From Gloeophyllum trabeum ATCC 11539 (Eukaryota > Basidiomycota > Agaricomycetes > Gloeophyllales > Gloeophyllaceae): a stretch of DNA of 45,465 nucleotides. Each line of letters starts with the position of its first letter. Within the stretch, counting starts at the first letter, position 1. Location of the stretch: the NCBI RefSeq assembly GCF_000344685.1, contig NW_006920422.1, positions 836,253-881,717 of the forward strand. Reading direction: 5' to 3'. Under the pieces are notes generated by a model. The model did no database searches. It had not been told where the DNA came from and worked only from the letters and a program-made list of their open reading frames with translations. A program made the position numbers and the translations under genes. Shown here piece after piece: positions 10,678 through 22,509 of this stretch.

Positions 10678-11645
10678 GTCGCGAAGCCTCAGGGCTGAAT
10701 GGTGGGGTCCATGATTTTCGAGTGTGCGCCCTTAAAATACTGGCCCTCCATGAGGTGTAGAGGATGGGCGTGGTCATCTCGGCCATCTTTCATCAGGGCT
10801 CACACAATTCGAGCTGACCACAATGGGCGCGGGAAGACGCCTCCTTAGGAGAGTACAGTAAGCCTGCAAAGGTGAGGAATCAAACATCAAGTGGACGGAG
10901 ATCTCGGGAGGGTGCGCTTCTTGTTCTTCGATCGCCGGAGCCAATGAAATGAGGCAATTGGCGCTCTTGGGGTGACCTTCCGGGATGCATGGACGACCTC
11001 GGACAAGCACAGTGCTGCGGAAGTCATTGCCTGTATAGATTTGCTGACCGGGGAGTATTGGCTATGCAGTGCAGCCTCCGAGCCAGAACCAGATAATGTG
11101 GCGGTGTACCAAGAAGGCAATGCCGCCATACTGGTCCGCCATGAACTGGCATCGTTCGCAACAGTTGGGCTATTGTGAGTACGTCCGATGGATGCGATGT
11201 TAGCTCTGCGTCTTGACAGTCGACATTAGGAAGGTGGAATTATGGGCGGGCTTACCGTTGTGTACACCGGCCCGGGTTCAAAGAGTGCAGCGGGGGTTGT
11301 TGAAGAAGCAACCTGTCAAGCGGTCCATAGCGACGCTCGTGTTAGAAGGAGGGCAAGTCAGAGCGGCAGCAATACTTCATATGTTACCGGGCGCGACGCG
11401 ACCTGGTTTTGGCAAGTCAATGAAGTATCACCCACAATCCCGTACAAAAGTCGGTCCAGAAGTAGCAGAAGACATATATTTTGTGACGCCGACAGCGTTC
11501 AACGTCTAGAAGGGTAACCATACGCTAATCCTCCCTTCCTTCCGAAGCACCGGTGAATAGCTCACTAGGCGGCTCTGATTGCCTGAATGAAATGGAAGCC
11601 GTGACGTGACATACTGTGACACCTGGCGTTCAGTAGCGTCGTCGT
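10678..11645. other. Gene-poor stretch with unassigned open frames
   Basis: Open frames on the plus strand at 10972-11178 (begins MTFRDAWTTSDKHS, ends at a GTGAGT donor-like site) and 11213-11517 look mildly protein-like. I could not join them into a model or place them in a family. They may be a remnant of an old gene or chance. No function is proposed. Confidence 0.3.
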
Positions 11646-12125
11646 TTACATCGAACGACTTGCAGCTGCAATATTGATCTGCTCCCGATGCCGCCGAAAC
11701 TCCTGCTTCGACTTTGGAAATATGAGTTTACTCGTTGCCGATACTAGCTGATTACTGATCTCGGACTCGGCCTTGGATGTAACAAGGCCCTCCCGAAGTC
11801 CATGAAGTCGAGTATGGCTGCCGGCGGAATTTCGTGACGCTTACAGCGAACGGAAGTTAAGGCTCCGTTCGGTTGCACGGCCGCGTCGCGGCGCTCTCAA
11901 GGCGCCACAGCCAGCTCGGCCGCGTGGCAGTGCTTTTAGTGAGACGCGATTGGCTGAAAGACTGTTTTGGCCTCGTTGGCCGCGACGGGGCCATGCATCC
12001 GAACGGAGCCTAAAGTTAGAACGGACCAACAATAGGGGAAATCGCTGACTATGCAAGCCGATGTCCTTGTCCGCCTCACCCCCAGGCTCTACGCAAACGC
12101 AGTGCAACGGGCTGGTCTTCATCAC
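11646..12125 (-). CDS. Tentative small gene with the MITE in its intron
   Basis: A short reading frame begins at 12125 (MMKTSPLHCVCVEPG) and meets a GTGAGG donor. If the intron ends at an AAG acceptor about 11831, the reading continues in phase as ASRNSAGSHTRLHGLREG, VTSKAESEISNQLVSATSK and QEFRRHREQINIAAASRSM, stopping at 11646-11648. The product would be about 79 residues. Without the 150-base element the intron would be about 95 bases, a normal size here. I do not recognise the protein; the first segment vaguely recalls the start of EthD-type dimeric alpha-beta barrel proteins, but the rest does not. It could be a chance frame or a gene remnant. Confidence 0.27.
11861..12010. mobile_element. 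MITE, PIF/Harbinger (Tourist)-like
   Basis: A 150-base element is bounded by near-perfect terminal inverted repeats of about 32 bases: 11861-11892 and 11979-12010, with 29 of 32 positions matching. Both ends begin GGCTCCGTTCGG and continue TGCA, GG and CGTCGCGGC. The element is flanked by the 3-base direct repeat TAA at 11858-11860 and 12011-12013. A 3-base TWA target duplication with G-rich termini is the mark of PIF/Harbinger elements. The inside carries no coding capacity and is GC-rich, so it must move in trans. The family assignment is inferred from the target site and the termini. Confidence 0.8.
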
Positions 12126-12745
12126 AATGATGAACAGTAAATATTCTCTATCTCATGGCAGGCTGTTTTCGTGCCTTTTGGGTACTGGCATTCAGTAATA
12201 TTCAGTAGTGTGAACGTGAGGGCGTCGACAGTCGCGGCGGTGCCCCTAGCCTGTCATGGCGCTGCGCGATGATGGGGACGCAGAGCAACAGCCTGTACTG
12301 CAATTCGCTGAGACTGAAGTACTGACGACTCGCCACTCACGTGTTATGCGGCGAGACATTCACGACACAGAAGGTGAGTCAGACTTGAGTCAGAGTACCG
12401 AACTGCCAAAAGCCTTCAAATCACAACTTTACGAGGCACTGTCACACAAGTCTCAAACATCGCCATACGCAGGATCACCATATCATGGACGGGGATAGAA
12501 CAACTTACGAAAGGCACGAGGCAGGCTAACTGCGAGTTGACAAAGTTGACCATCGACAGGCAATGATCGTATCGCCCGCAGTGCTGAAAACCGATCGCTC
12601 CTCTTACAACACGCCGACGACAATTATAGGTACATCTTCGTAAGAAAGCGTTGATTGCGTCACATGAAGGAATGAATTGGTACAAGAATATAGAGCCATG
12701 AGACTGAATGATACACCAGGAAACCATCGGAGTGATCCACGTTTA
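12126..12745. other. Intergenic with one short plus-strand frame
   Basis: A plus-strand frame at 12256-12498 begins MALRDDGDAEQQPVL and includes a GTGAGT donor-like site at about 12373. It is acidic and unrecognised, and I do not call it a gene. The remainder likely holds the UBC4 3' untranslated region. Confidence 0.35.
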
Positions 12746-13475
<730 letters not shown>

Positions 13476-14821
13476 GACTATGCAATAATATTAATGCGAA
13501 GGCTTGACTATGGTCAATGTCGACGAAAAACGGGAGATCGGATGGGGATCGCGTGAGATCGTAGACCATGGCACAAGACGCGACGGCGGCGTCGATGTCC
13601 AATGTTATGGGGCGGGCAAGCGGAAGCAAGCGGCGAGACCGTCAGCAGCAGTGTAGACAGCATACAAAGCAGAAAAACTTACACTTAGAGAGTCTAGGAC
13701 GAGGGGAGTGTATGGATGTGGTGGTAGATGACAAGACGTGAGTGCACAGGCGAAGGCTGTTTGGGCGTTTGTCATCTATTTGTGCCCTTTTGCCACGTGA
13801 TACTCGCCCCGTTTTGTCTTCCGTCTCGAAGCCACTGGACCTTGTAAAGCTTGTTTTCGGACAATAAATGCTCGCCAGGAGGCTGTTACCACCGATATGC
13901 AAGGCTTTCTCTGTTTGAAGCTTTCGATCCAAACAGCGAGTCTCTGAGCGGCTGAAAAATACCCCATGCCGAGTCCAAACACAAGTACTGAAGACCGGTA
14001 TGTACCCACCCCTGGCAAAGGGTGTTCACGTCCAGCATGAACCTTGCGGAGTCATTTGCCAAGAGCCACAATAAGCGAAAGATGGGTGCTCACGTCAAGG
14101 GGGTATAGCTTCCCGTTGAAGCATGTTAATGACTGGGCCGGAAGCCGAAATGAAGCTCGAAGTACCACCGACTACTCACGGGCCTCATGTCCTTGTTCAT
14201 TCCGGTCCAGGGTTTCTGACGCTCTAGTCCTTTTAAAGACTCATCTGAGGCTTGGGGGTATTTGCCTTCATCACCTATTCTCTCCCGGTCTGCCCCTCCT
14301 TGTTGCAAATCTGAAAAAAGAGCCCGTATCTAACCCAGCTGGCCCGCAACAGCAACGCTTTGGATATGTCAATGCGACATTGCAAACGTGTTTCATATTG
14401 ATCTCTGGCGGATGGTATAACAAAAGTCAGTCACCTGCGCGTTAGCTTAAATTTCTCTTCCGTCAATCGCTTCGCAATGGCTCGGGACCGTCACCCTCCA
14501 GGTTAGTTAGTCAGAGAGGAACTCCGGTGGCATCTTGAATGCAGTCGATGTCTGCCCCGAATCTCACTCCGCACATGGAACACGAGTATTCACATGTTTA
14601 TCCTTCTTTGGTCAACAAAGGGCTCAATTAGGTATGTCCATTGCTAATGGTCCCGTCCAAGTCCCGTCTTACCATCTAAGTAGGTGGCATGCTTGTCCCG
14701 CATCACGATGTACTTATTTGTTCTCATGACCGGATCGGTTGGTATACTTAAAGCTAATCTCTCGCACGTTTATACAGCTCTCATCACTCTGAACGGCCGT
14801 ACCAGTCGTCAAGCGTCCTCC
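13476..14821. other. Intergenic between divergent UBC4 and F-box genes
   Basis: About 1.3 kb between two divergent start codons. I find no supported gene; the longer frames here lack splice logic and family resemblance. It should contain both promoters and perhaps a 5' leader intron of UBC4. Confidence 0.45.
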
Positions 14822-17203
14822 ATGACCGTCTCTCAAGAACAAGAGAAGTATACTCTCCTGCTTTCCTTCGAGCCGCCCTCAGAGTCGTCCGACGAATCGA
14901 ATAGCTGTTCGGATGAAGAAGAGACGCAGTCCACATTCTCTGCTTCCATGTCCGATGCCACCCAATCCCAGACAGTCCAAGGTATTTTCGCTCATTATCT
15001 CCACGAGGGCTATGCTCATTCCAGCGCAGAAAAGACCCAATGCATTGCCCATGATGACACATCCGATGCCACCCAACCGGATAGTGTCCATACTATTACC
15101 GTTGACACTGCCCGAGCCCCCTCGGGCACCACCGAACCTGATGAGGACAAAACACCACCAGTCTCCCCGGCCTCCGCACCTATCACAGCGCCCTCGGAAC
15201 CTGTCCCTCATACGCCTGTCGAATCCCTTTCAGACGGCTGCTCCACCTCAAAAGAAGAGCACGATCGATCCGTCTCTCCGGCCGCAGCTCCCAGTCCAAC
15301 ACCATCGGCGGTAGTCAGCGGTGCCCTTGTTCAGTCTCCTTCCGAAGGTTGTATCACTTCAGATGAGGACGAAACGCAGTCCGTTTCGTCTGTCTCCGTC
15401 TCCAGCAACCCTGCGGTGACCGTCGGTGCTACTCCGATCGACACTCTCCCAGACGAGTTACTGTTAGAAGTATGGCGATGGGCCTTTCCTGCTTGTCAGT
15501 CTGCTGGATGTCTGTGCACCGCTCCTTGGCCCGCCCATGGGGTATGCAGACGCTGGCGAGCAATCATTCTATCGAGTGCGAGCTTTTGGACGATCTTCCA
15601 CGTCCCACCACAGCCCGCAACACGGACCATGCAGAGGCGCCTTTCCCGTTCGAAGCACTATGGCCTGCATGTGAATATCGTGGCAGCCTCTGAAGGTCAG
15701 GACTGCTTGGATGAGCGGCTGGTTAAAGTCGTGAAAATGCTGGTCCAGCAGTGCCACCGCTGGAAGACCTGTCGTATCGATATGACATCCTTACCATCGC
15801 GACGCGCAAAGCGATTTTTGTCCCTCTTCAAGGACCTACGCGCGCCCCGCCTGGTCGAGTTAACCGTCCTGTCATACTTCGAGAAGATGCAACCGGTTCC
15901 ATTCGCGAACAGCTTGCCTGCCTTGACCAAACTGGTTTTGCGTGGACCGATAAACCTTCGTAAAAATCTGCACCTCTTGTCGGGTCTGACCACCTTGGTG
16001 ATAGATCAAGTACACGGGGCTACCGGTGTTACGCATCACGAACTCCAAGCGGCACTTGCTAACTGCCCAGGCCTCACTCGGCTTACGATGGACGGTGCAT
16101 GGGTGGACTATGACCCTTCCGATGTTGATTCCAGAGAATATGATCTGATTCATCTTCCGTCCTTGGAGTTCCTGAAGCTTACCCTGGCTGTGGGGGAAGT
16201 AACCTTCGTTTCCGGACTCTTCAGACATCTTTCTGCCCCTGCCCTGAGGACTCTGAAACTGCATGAATTCTCGTCTGACACATTCGATGCATTCATCGCT
16301 GCAATATCATGCGACACATCTCCATTCCGGACGCCGTACCTGGCCACGCTGTCCTTGTTTGGGATCGAGGCCCCCTCAGACCCTAATTACGCTGCAATCG
16401 GTGATGACGGGCCGGACGGGGGAGATCAACGCGATGGTCAAATAGAAGATCACGACAAAGACGTGCGTCAAAGACGGCAGGGGGAGCGTGAATCTGATAC
16501 TGAAGAGGACAGTGGCAACCAGACCGATCCTGAAGCCGCTGCGACTAGTGATTGCGAGGACCAGGAAGAAACTGAAGAGGGTGACCAGGTGGAAAGAGGC
16601 GAGGAAGAGAATGGGACGAGAGGAGAAAGCATCGGCGAGACTGATCCTGGCGCTGATGGGCAAAGCGGAGACGAAACCGCTTCAGAGACTCGCAACGGCG
16701 ATGAAGCGCAACGAGACGATGGCGAGAAAGAAGGCGGAGGGGAGGGCGCTTCTGCGACCAGCACCGCTGAAGACAATGGTGATGACGCGATTGAAGAGTA
16801 CAGAGATGCGGACAATAACTTTCACCGTTGCATCCATTGCTTCCCTTCGGTCACTAAGTTGATCATTGGCGACAGCGGTTTACCTGAACTCCTCAAGGCC
16901 CTAACTCTTCCCCTGGAAACTGGCGAGCTCGCATGCCCTCGGCTTCATACCCTACTCTGGTCGGCGTCAGATGATTCAGGTTGCATTACACCACTTGACG
17001 CTATTCGGAGGTTTATTGCCAGGCGTGCCTCCCTTGGGTTCCCGCTGTCGAAGCTCCGTGTTCAAGAGAGTCACTTCATGAAGCTTGATGAACCTATCAG
17101 ACGACGGTTCCATACTGAAGTCGAAGTGGACCTATACCACGAATGGTGGGACTATGACGATGACCATGATGAGGCGGGGCTTGAGGTTCGTGTCCCACTT
17201 TAG
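14822..17203 (+). CDS. F-box protein with long acidic insert
   Basis: F-box proteins dock substrates onto SCF ubiquitin ligases; agaricomycetes carry large families whose targets are mostly unknown. The uninterrupted frame from this start gives 793 residues. Residues about 1-200 are Ser/Thr/Pro/Asp-rich with repeated short phrases (SEGC or SDGC followed by SxxE, and APSPTPS-like runs) and are probably disordered. An F-box follows at about 205-255 (IDTLPDELLLEVWRWAFP, then CRRWRAIILSSASFW). Leucine-rich strands occupy roughly 300-520. A strongly acidic insert rich in Glu, Asp, Gly and Arg runs about 527-663, and the chain then returns to LRR-like sequence (FPSVTKLIIGDSGLPELLKA). A start at 14684 would add 46 residues with a hydrophobic character, but it lies in sequence that does not look conserved. 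It is convergent with the ASCC2 homologue. Confidence 0.8.
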   Translation: MTVSQEQEKYTLLLSFEPPSESSDESNSCSDEEETQSTFSASMSDATQSQTVQGIFAHYLHEGYAHSSAEKTQCIAHDDTSDATQPDSVHTITVDTARAPSGTTEPDEDKTPPVSPASAPITAPSEPVPHTPVESLSDGCSTSKEEHDRSVSPAAAPSPTPSAVVSGALVQSPSEGCITSDEDETQSVSSVSVSSNPAVTVGATPIDTLPDELLLEVWRWAFPACQSAGCLCTAPWPAHGVCRRWRAIILSSASFWTIFHVPPQPATRTMQRRLSRSKHYGLHVNIVAASEGQDCLDERLVKVVKMLVQQCHRWKTCRIDMTSLPSRRAKRFLSLFKDLRAPRLVELTVLSYFEKMQPVPFANSLPALTKLVLRGPINLRKNLHLLSGLTTLVIDQVHGATGVTHHELQAALANCPGLTRLTMDGAWVDYDPSDVDSREYDLIHLPSLEFLKLTLAVGEVTFVSGLFRHLSAPALRTLKLHEFSSDTFDAFIAAISCDTSPFRTPYLATLSLFGIEAPSDPNYAAIGDDGPDGGDQRDGQIEDHDKDVRQRRQGERESDTEEDSGNQTDPEAAATSDCEDQEETEEGDQVERGEEENGTRGESIGETDPGADGQSGDETASETRNGDEAQRDDGEKEGGGEGASATSTAEDNGDDAIEEYRDADNNFHRCIHCFPSVTKLIIGDSGLPELLKALTLPLETGELACPRLHTLLWSASDDSGCITPLDAIRRFIARRASLGFPLSKLRVQESHFMKLDEPIRRRFHTEVEVDLYHEWWDYDDDHDEAGLEVRVPL

Positions 17204-17325
17204 CCTCGATCGCGGTTGCGTCGTAACCTTGGTCGGATTTGTGCACCCTGAGGATTTACTATATTCGAACACCACGAGCAACAGCTTTGATCGTGCAATA
17301 CGACAGTTTGTGGCAAGGGTATGAT

Positions 17326-19664
17326 TCAAGGTGCCCCACCTCGCGCCATTTTCTTGTCATGTCCCCTCTTCCGTTGCACGTTCCCTCTTCGCTCCTTCCG
17401 TGCTCTGTCCCGATTCATGTCACCACCGCCGCCGCCGCCACCTCTGCCCCTACCACCACCTCGGCCGCGTCCACGGCCACCTCTCTGTCCTCCTCTTCCT
17501 CCAGGCGCACCAGAAGTGGAAGCAACGGGTGGTGACTCCTGTCTGTTTCCGGAGAACTCGTACTTCTCTTGCAGCCTTTGCTTTGCTTTGGGCTGGACAC
17601 GGATATTCATCGAAATCAGCGATCAAGATTATAAACGAAGCACTCACGTCTCTCTCGAGCATGATCCGCCATCCTTCGATTTGTTCGTCCGACCAGCCTG
17701 TACATCAGCTTAAAAGAGTATCTGACACGAGGCATCAGGCAACTTACCGGTCTCCGCCTTGAGCTTGCCTCTACCGTCACTCCGTCTGGTCTTCGCGTCC
17801 CTCTCAAATAAGCTGGGATCAGCCAGGTAAGCATGCTCGATGATCCCTTCAGGATTCCGAGGCGCCTGAGTCCCAGCCTCCCCATCGTCGTGCTCGCCGT
17901 CTGTGGACGAAGACCCTTCGATGTCATCGTCGTCTCCGCCGACTTTCACCCTGACCGCGTCCAGGTCATCGTCCTCGTCGAAGGCGACGTTTGTGGTATG
18001 CGACTCCTCTTCCTCATCAGACGACATTTCCTCGACACGCCTCAGGATGTCAGCTTTCATCTGCGCTAAGTAGGGATCTTTGGCAAAGCTGGTGTCCTCT
18101 CTTGGGATTGTCCTCGGATGAGCCTGGATGCCTCATTTCGGGCAGCATGATGTATTATAACGTACCTGTTTTTACCTACCCAAACCTGGGCCTCTTCAAT
18201 TCTCTCGTCATCGAATACGTTCCTTCTCTGCGAAATATACTGCTTGATGTCTTCTTCGACTTTGTTTGTGCCTTTTACATTCCCGACTTCAGAATTAAGG
18301 AGCTCTTCCGGAGATGGGACAATGCCTTCCAGTATTCCCTCCACAACCGCCTCGACACCCCGTCCGCCCTTGAGGAGCTGCCTGACATAGGAAGGATCCT
18401 GATCTGACAGGATATCGAGTACCTGCGTTACTTTCAGGTCGAGATCCAAGTCAGGCTCTTCCGGCGCTGCACGCTCTTTACCCTTTGATGCCACTTCAGG
18501 TGGGGGCGTCGAGGATGTTCTCCTCAACTCAGGCTCGACAGGCTGCAGTCTCGGCATTCCGGACGACCGCAGAAGCAACTTGACCATCTCAGGCTGCAGC
18601 GATTGCTCCTGCTTCTCGGCTTCAGTCTCCAGCGACCGTAAAGAAGCTTCCAGAGCCTCCCATTTCTTATTATCCGTTTGCATGAGAGACACGAGGGTAC
18701 GCGAGAGCTGCTGCGACTGTGTAGTCAGATAATCTGTGAGTAGAGGTCGGTTCACGAACGGAATGGGCTGAGCAGAGGAAGCTGAAGTTGTATCAGGGGA
18801 CGAAAGCTGCGTAAGGGCCGAGAGTATGTCCAAAGCATTCAGCATTTGTGAACTCGACGCGGACGGGGAGATCGAGGCTAGCAAGGAGGACAGAAGGATA
18901 TGGAACGAATCTAATATAGACCGCTTTGTCTGTAGGTATAGCAGCTCCCAATCATCCAGACGGTCCGGGTGTGATTGCGCGTTTGCGGCCAAGTTGCCTA
19001 TTCCTCCATACGATCGAGCAATCGACGCGAGACCCTCGTCATACGCTCTAGCTAGGGTTGTAATGAATTGCTTGCTGAGGGCAAATGGCGCGATGAATTC
19101 CTTCGGTGAGCAGCGAAGGAAGCATTCGAGGATATGTGCTGTCTTGCGCAGCCCGTAGAGCCCTCCCGAGTGGCCAGGCGAGAGTAAAGCGGTCAAGGCA
19201 GGTACGGCTTCCTCGGCGACATTCTGAGAGAGCGAGCCAGACGTAGCCAAAGCGGACGAGAGCAGAGACCGCACTCGCGAGGGAAAGGCGGCAAATACCA
19301 CACATAGGTCGAGCAAGACCTGCAAGGAAGGCCTTGCTTCTGGATTGGGTGAAGTCACTAGGGCCTGCGCTAGGGCTAAGACTTTCCCCTTCAACTTCCT
19401 GCCTTCGGGCTCGCGCTTCTCTCGCTCTTTCACATCCTGGATGCCCCATATCAGCATCTGCAAGTCGTCCCTAGCCACATTTCTTGCGTATGACTCCAGA
19501 AATGAGAGAGACGATTTGCTGTCCCGCTTTTCCGGCGGAAGGGGAAGAGTCTGCGACAAGATCGTAAGCACAGTTGCATTCAGCGTACTACGCTGAGCCG
19601 GAGACAACGAAGCGAGAGAAGCGGTGGAGGGATACGAGGGAAGCCTCGGTATTATGGAGGTCAT
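17326..19664 (-). CDS. ASCC2 / Cue3-like subunit of the ribosome-collision (RQT) complex
   Basis: ASCC2 in animals, Cue3/Rqt3 in yeast, carries a ubiquitin-binding CUE domain and works with a Ski2-like helicase to split collided ribosomes marked by ubiquitin; the human form also takes part in alkylation repair. Four exons, 18180-19664, 17748-18123, 17648-17697 and 17326-17592, sum to 2178 bases, or 725 residues. Residues about 1-370 form the helical ASCC2-type N-terminal region. The CUE domain is near 410-450 (KVTQVLDILSDQDPSYVRQL). Acidic linkers and WSDEQIEGWRIMLERDP follow, then a Gly/Arg-rich tail with a run of glycines and the ending RKRGHDKKMARGG that is characteristic of the family. 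The first exon is unusually long for this genome. I am confident of the family, less so of exact function here. Confidence 0.87.
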
Positions 19665-20107
19665 TGATCAGAAGTAAAACAAGTGCCTTCAAGTTCCGGA
19701 GGTATATCCTGGTGGCAGACCGCGTTCTATTACAACGTCGAGATAGAAAGCTTAACCTAGCGGACCCTCAGAAGTCGGCATCACTGCTAGGATCGGCGGA
19801 ATTCACACGCTCAAAATGGTATTTGTCAGAGCTCAACCAAATGTTTTGTGGTTTGTAACACTGACACACATCCCGATCGTTCTGGAATGGTGTGTTACCA
19901 TCTCTTTCTGGAGTATCAAGGTTAATATTGGCCTCCCTCACCCCTGGAAGAAATCCAGAGTCATACTCCACAAAAGAACGACAATCAATTTACACAACTT
20001 AAGAAACCATACGAGGAAGACCATTTATGATCGCTGAAGCGCCATGTCCCGGAGCCAAAAGTGCCAGCAGAAACAAGGACACGGTTGCACTGTTATTACT
20101 GCTACCA
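19665..20107. other. Intergenic with one copy of a dispersed 31-base repeat
   Basis: Upstream of the ASCC2 homologue and downstream of the 563-residue gene. It holds the left copy of the direct repeat (19797-19827). I see no gene. Confidence 0.45.
19797..19827 (+). repeat. Dispersed direct repeat, left copy
   Basis: Thirty-one bases starting CGGAATTCACACGCTCAA recur at 23309-23339 with 28 of 31 matching and the same orientation. The pair brackets the unrecognised 563-residue gene and the degraded coding segment. The similarity ends abruptly on both sides. It could be the end of an old mobile element or a chance conserved piece. Confidence 0.6.
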
Positions 20108-22405
20108 TCAGCGCTGCTTGATGAGCTCGGGCTCTCTGCAGGGTATTCCCTCAGTAGTGATGAAGGCGGATAAATCAAAAACCTAGCTTACCTTCTCCTA
20201 TTCAAGGCCCTCTTAAACTGTGCAAGGGCAGCCATCTTTGTCCTGACAGACTTCCACCGTCCTGTTGCTGTGATTTGGGGCGGCGCACCGGCAGCATCCT
20301 GAGAATCACCCTCCGTTACGTCGGCTGCGCTGCTCCGAGATGTCTCAATAGCTGGGTTCATTTGCAAAGATCCCGGGAGGTCGAGGGGATTCCCGCCTCC
20401 AGCCGGCATCGGTACCGGCACAGCGAGTGTGTTATCTCCTGGAGAACTAGCAGCGTAAGGGGGCGGCCCTTGCGACCTGCTGGATGTATGTGAAATATGT
20501 GTGTGCCGTTCCAGCGCCGCTGTCAAAGAAATGGTTCCCCCCGTATCGGAGGTCTCGGGGCTCATACTCGCAAACCAAGAGTCCCTCGAGGTCTCGACTG
20601 GACTTGCTGGCTGTGACCGACCGCTATACCGGAGGATCAGGAGACGAGTGGAATGACATGAGCAACTCGCTTACATGAACTCCAAGGAGACATCTCTAAT
20701 GCTCTCCGACCCAAGAACCAGAATACCCGGGGGAAGTTTACCATCGTCAGACCTGCTCTTGAGTTCAGAAACCTTCTCTGACTCCTCTCTATAGCAGTAG
20801 TCAGAATCTGGTAGAAATATTGCCTCGAACGACAAACCGAAGTACGGAAAGCACCCTCATCATCCGGGCGACAGATCTGATCTTGATTTTGATCACATTT
20901 TTTCTATCCTCATAAGCAGGAGGATGTAGAGAGGTACCCGCGGTGGCGTTACGTGGCTCCGCATCGTCACTTGAACTGGAGACAAGGTGTGTTCTGTCGA
21001 TCTTGCCTACTGCATTTCGTCATGTGGCTTGCAGCTGTTTTATATACGAGCAGGACACATACCTCGGCCCTCGGACAGGATGATCCTTGGTGCCACCGCT
21101 TCTATCGCTTTCTGGACCTCGTCAGGATCTGATGAGTCCTGGTATCTCTTGTCATCAGCGCTTGCATACTAGGCAGTGATAGGCAGTTTACCTTGACATA
21201 TGGATGTAGGTCATCGTCATGGGCAATCGCTATCTTGGCAGAGGAGTTCTGTAACAACAGAGGCAATATGTACACACGACAACCGTATAACGAGCTTGGC
21301 ACAGACCTTCAAGATGTAGTCTAAGACAGGAGATAGCGGATTGAGATCCTAACAGGATCTATTAAATATCGACCGCTATTAACATGATGGAGCGTGCTCA
21401 CGCAAGTGTTCGCCGGAGACTCTCCGGACAGAGTGAACAACTCTGGAACGTTGTCTGGGCTTCGGTCCCCTGATCCGAGATCGTCAGGACCGGCAGCAGC
21501 CTTCAATTTGAATGGCCTTGGGACAGCAGCCCGCATGCTGTATCCCCTGACAAAAACGCACTGGTCATACGTGGCATTTGTTTGCGGGTCATGAAGAACG
21601 ACCTTTCCTCGACCTGGAGAAGGAGGATCAACCGGCTGAGGACCGTGATGGGAATGGACTATCCCCTGGGTCCTCCAACCGTAAGACATGCCGAACGTAG
21701 CTGTAACGCCAGGAATGCCCGCCCCTACTCCAACGCTGGCATTGCCCTCAGAACGTGTGAACGCGACCATGGCCCATCGTGTTGTCACGTCTCGACCTGT
21801 TACAAGGATGATGTCCGATAACGAGACACCTCGCTTGAGACGGCTGGCAAAGGCGGCCCAGGACTCGTAATTATCCAGGAAAAAATCTTCAAAAAGTTCT
21901 GTGGAAAGGACGTCCTTGCGAAAGGCCTTGTCGAACAAGATGAGAGCGGCCCCTCTTTCTTTCGTACAAGAGAAGGATAATTCCCCAGACCCGCCCGCAG
22001 TGTCCCTGGTTGTAAATAGAGAGCTTAGAACGTTAACTTTGAAGAAGAGATAATGGCCGCTTACCCGGCTGATACCCCAGCAGTTCCTGAAATGTTTCGA
22101 ACGCTATGCGAGTGAAGCGCCCGCTTCTCGATGGGATTCCGGGACTGAGTAACTTTTCCTACCGGTTTCAGTGGGGAGAAATTTTCGGGGACACCCAGGC
22201 TTCGGTGAGAGGGGTCGTCGGCGGGGAGCAATATGTTAAATAGACGGTGAAAGCCCCCGTTCCTGATATAGCCGACGTCGCCAACTTCGACCCTCACGTC
22301 TTCTCCGTTAGCTTTGGGATCGGCTTCCCAAAGTGCTCGACCGTGGTTTAAGCAGGCGAGCTGAGTGTTGTAGACGTCCCAATGGGTCGTTGTTTTCCGG
22401 CCCAT
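20108..22405 (-). CDS. Uncharacterised 563-residue protein
   Basis: I do not recognise a named domain. Eight exons, 22065-22405, 21402-22005, 21307-21348, 21192-21248, 21063-21138, 20675-20807, 20192-20602 and 20108-20135, sum to 1692 bases, or 563 residues, and every junction keeps phase. The N-terminus (THWDVYNTQLACLNHGRALW, then VEVGDVGYIRNGGFHRLFN) reads as a folded domain. The middle has LFDKAFRKDVLSTELFEDFF, DIILVTGRDVTTRWAMVAFT and a Gly/Val-rich stretch VGVGAGIPGVTATFGMSYGW, which suggests a beta-rich domain, and later NSSAKIAIAHDDDLHPYVK. The last 130 residues are Pro/Ser/Gly-rich (QGPPPYAASS) and end in a basic helix (WKSVRTKMAALAQFKRALNRR). The intron at 20808-21062 is long (255 bases) for this locus, and the final exon is the least certain part. 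Confidence 0.7.
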
Positions 22406-22509
22406 GAGAGGAAGAGATTACGAATTGGCTGGAGAAGCGCTCAGAGCGAGGAGGAACCCTCTTTATACTAGAGCTATGGTCAACAGGCGCTTGCATACGC
22501 TAACAATAG

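Noticed and set aside
13642..14445. Open frames on both strands between UBC4 and the F-box gene
   Set aside because: They have no family resemblance, no consistent splice sites and atypical composition for coding in this window.
20026..20135. Ser-rich then hydrophobic C-terminal tail resembling a GPI-anchor signal after the 563-residue gene
   Set aside because: It reads in a different phase from the preceding exon; the in-phase continuation stops at 20108-20110.
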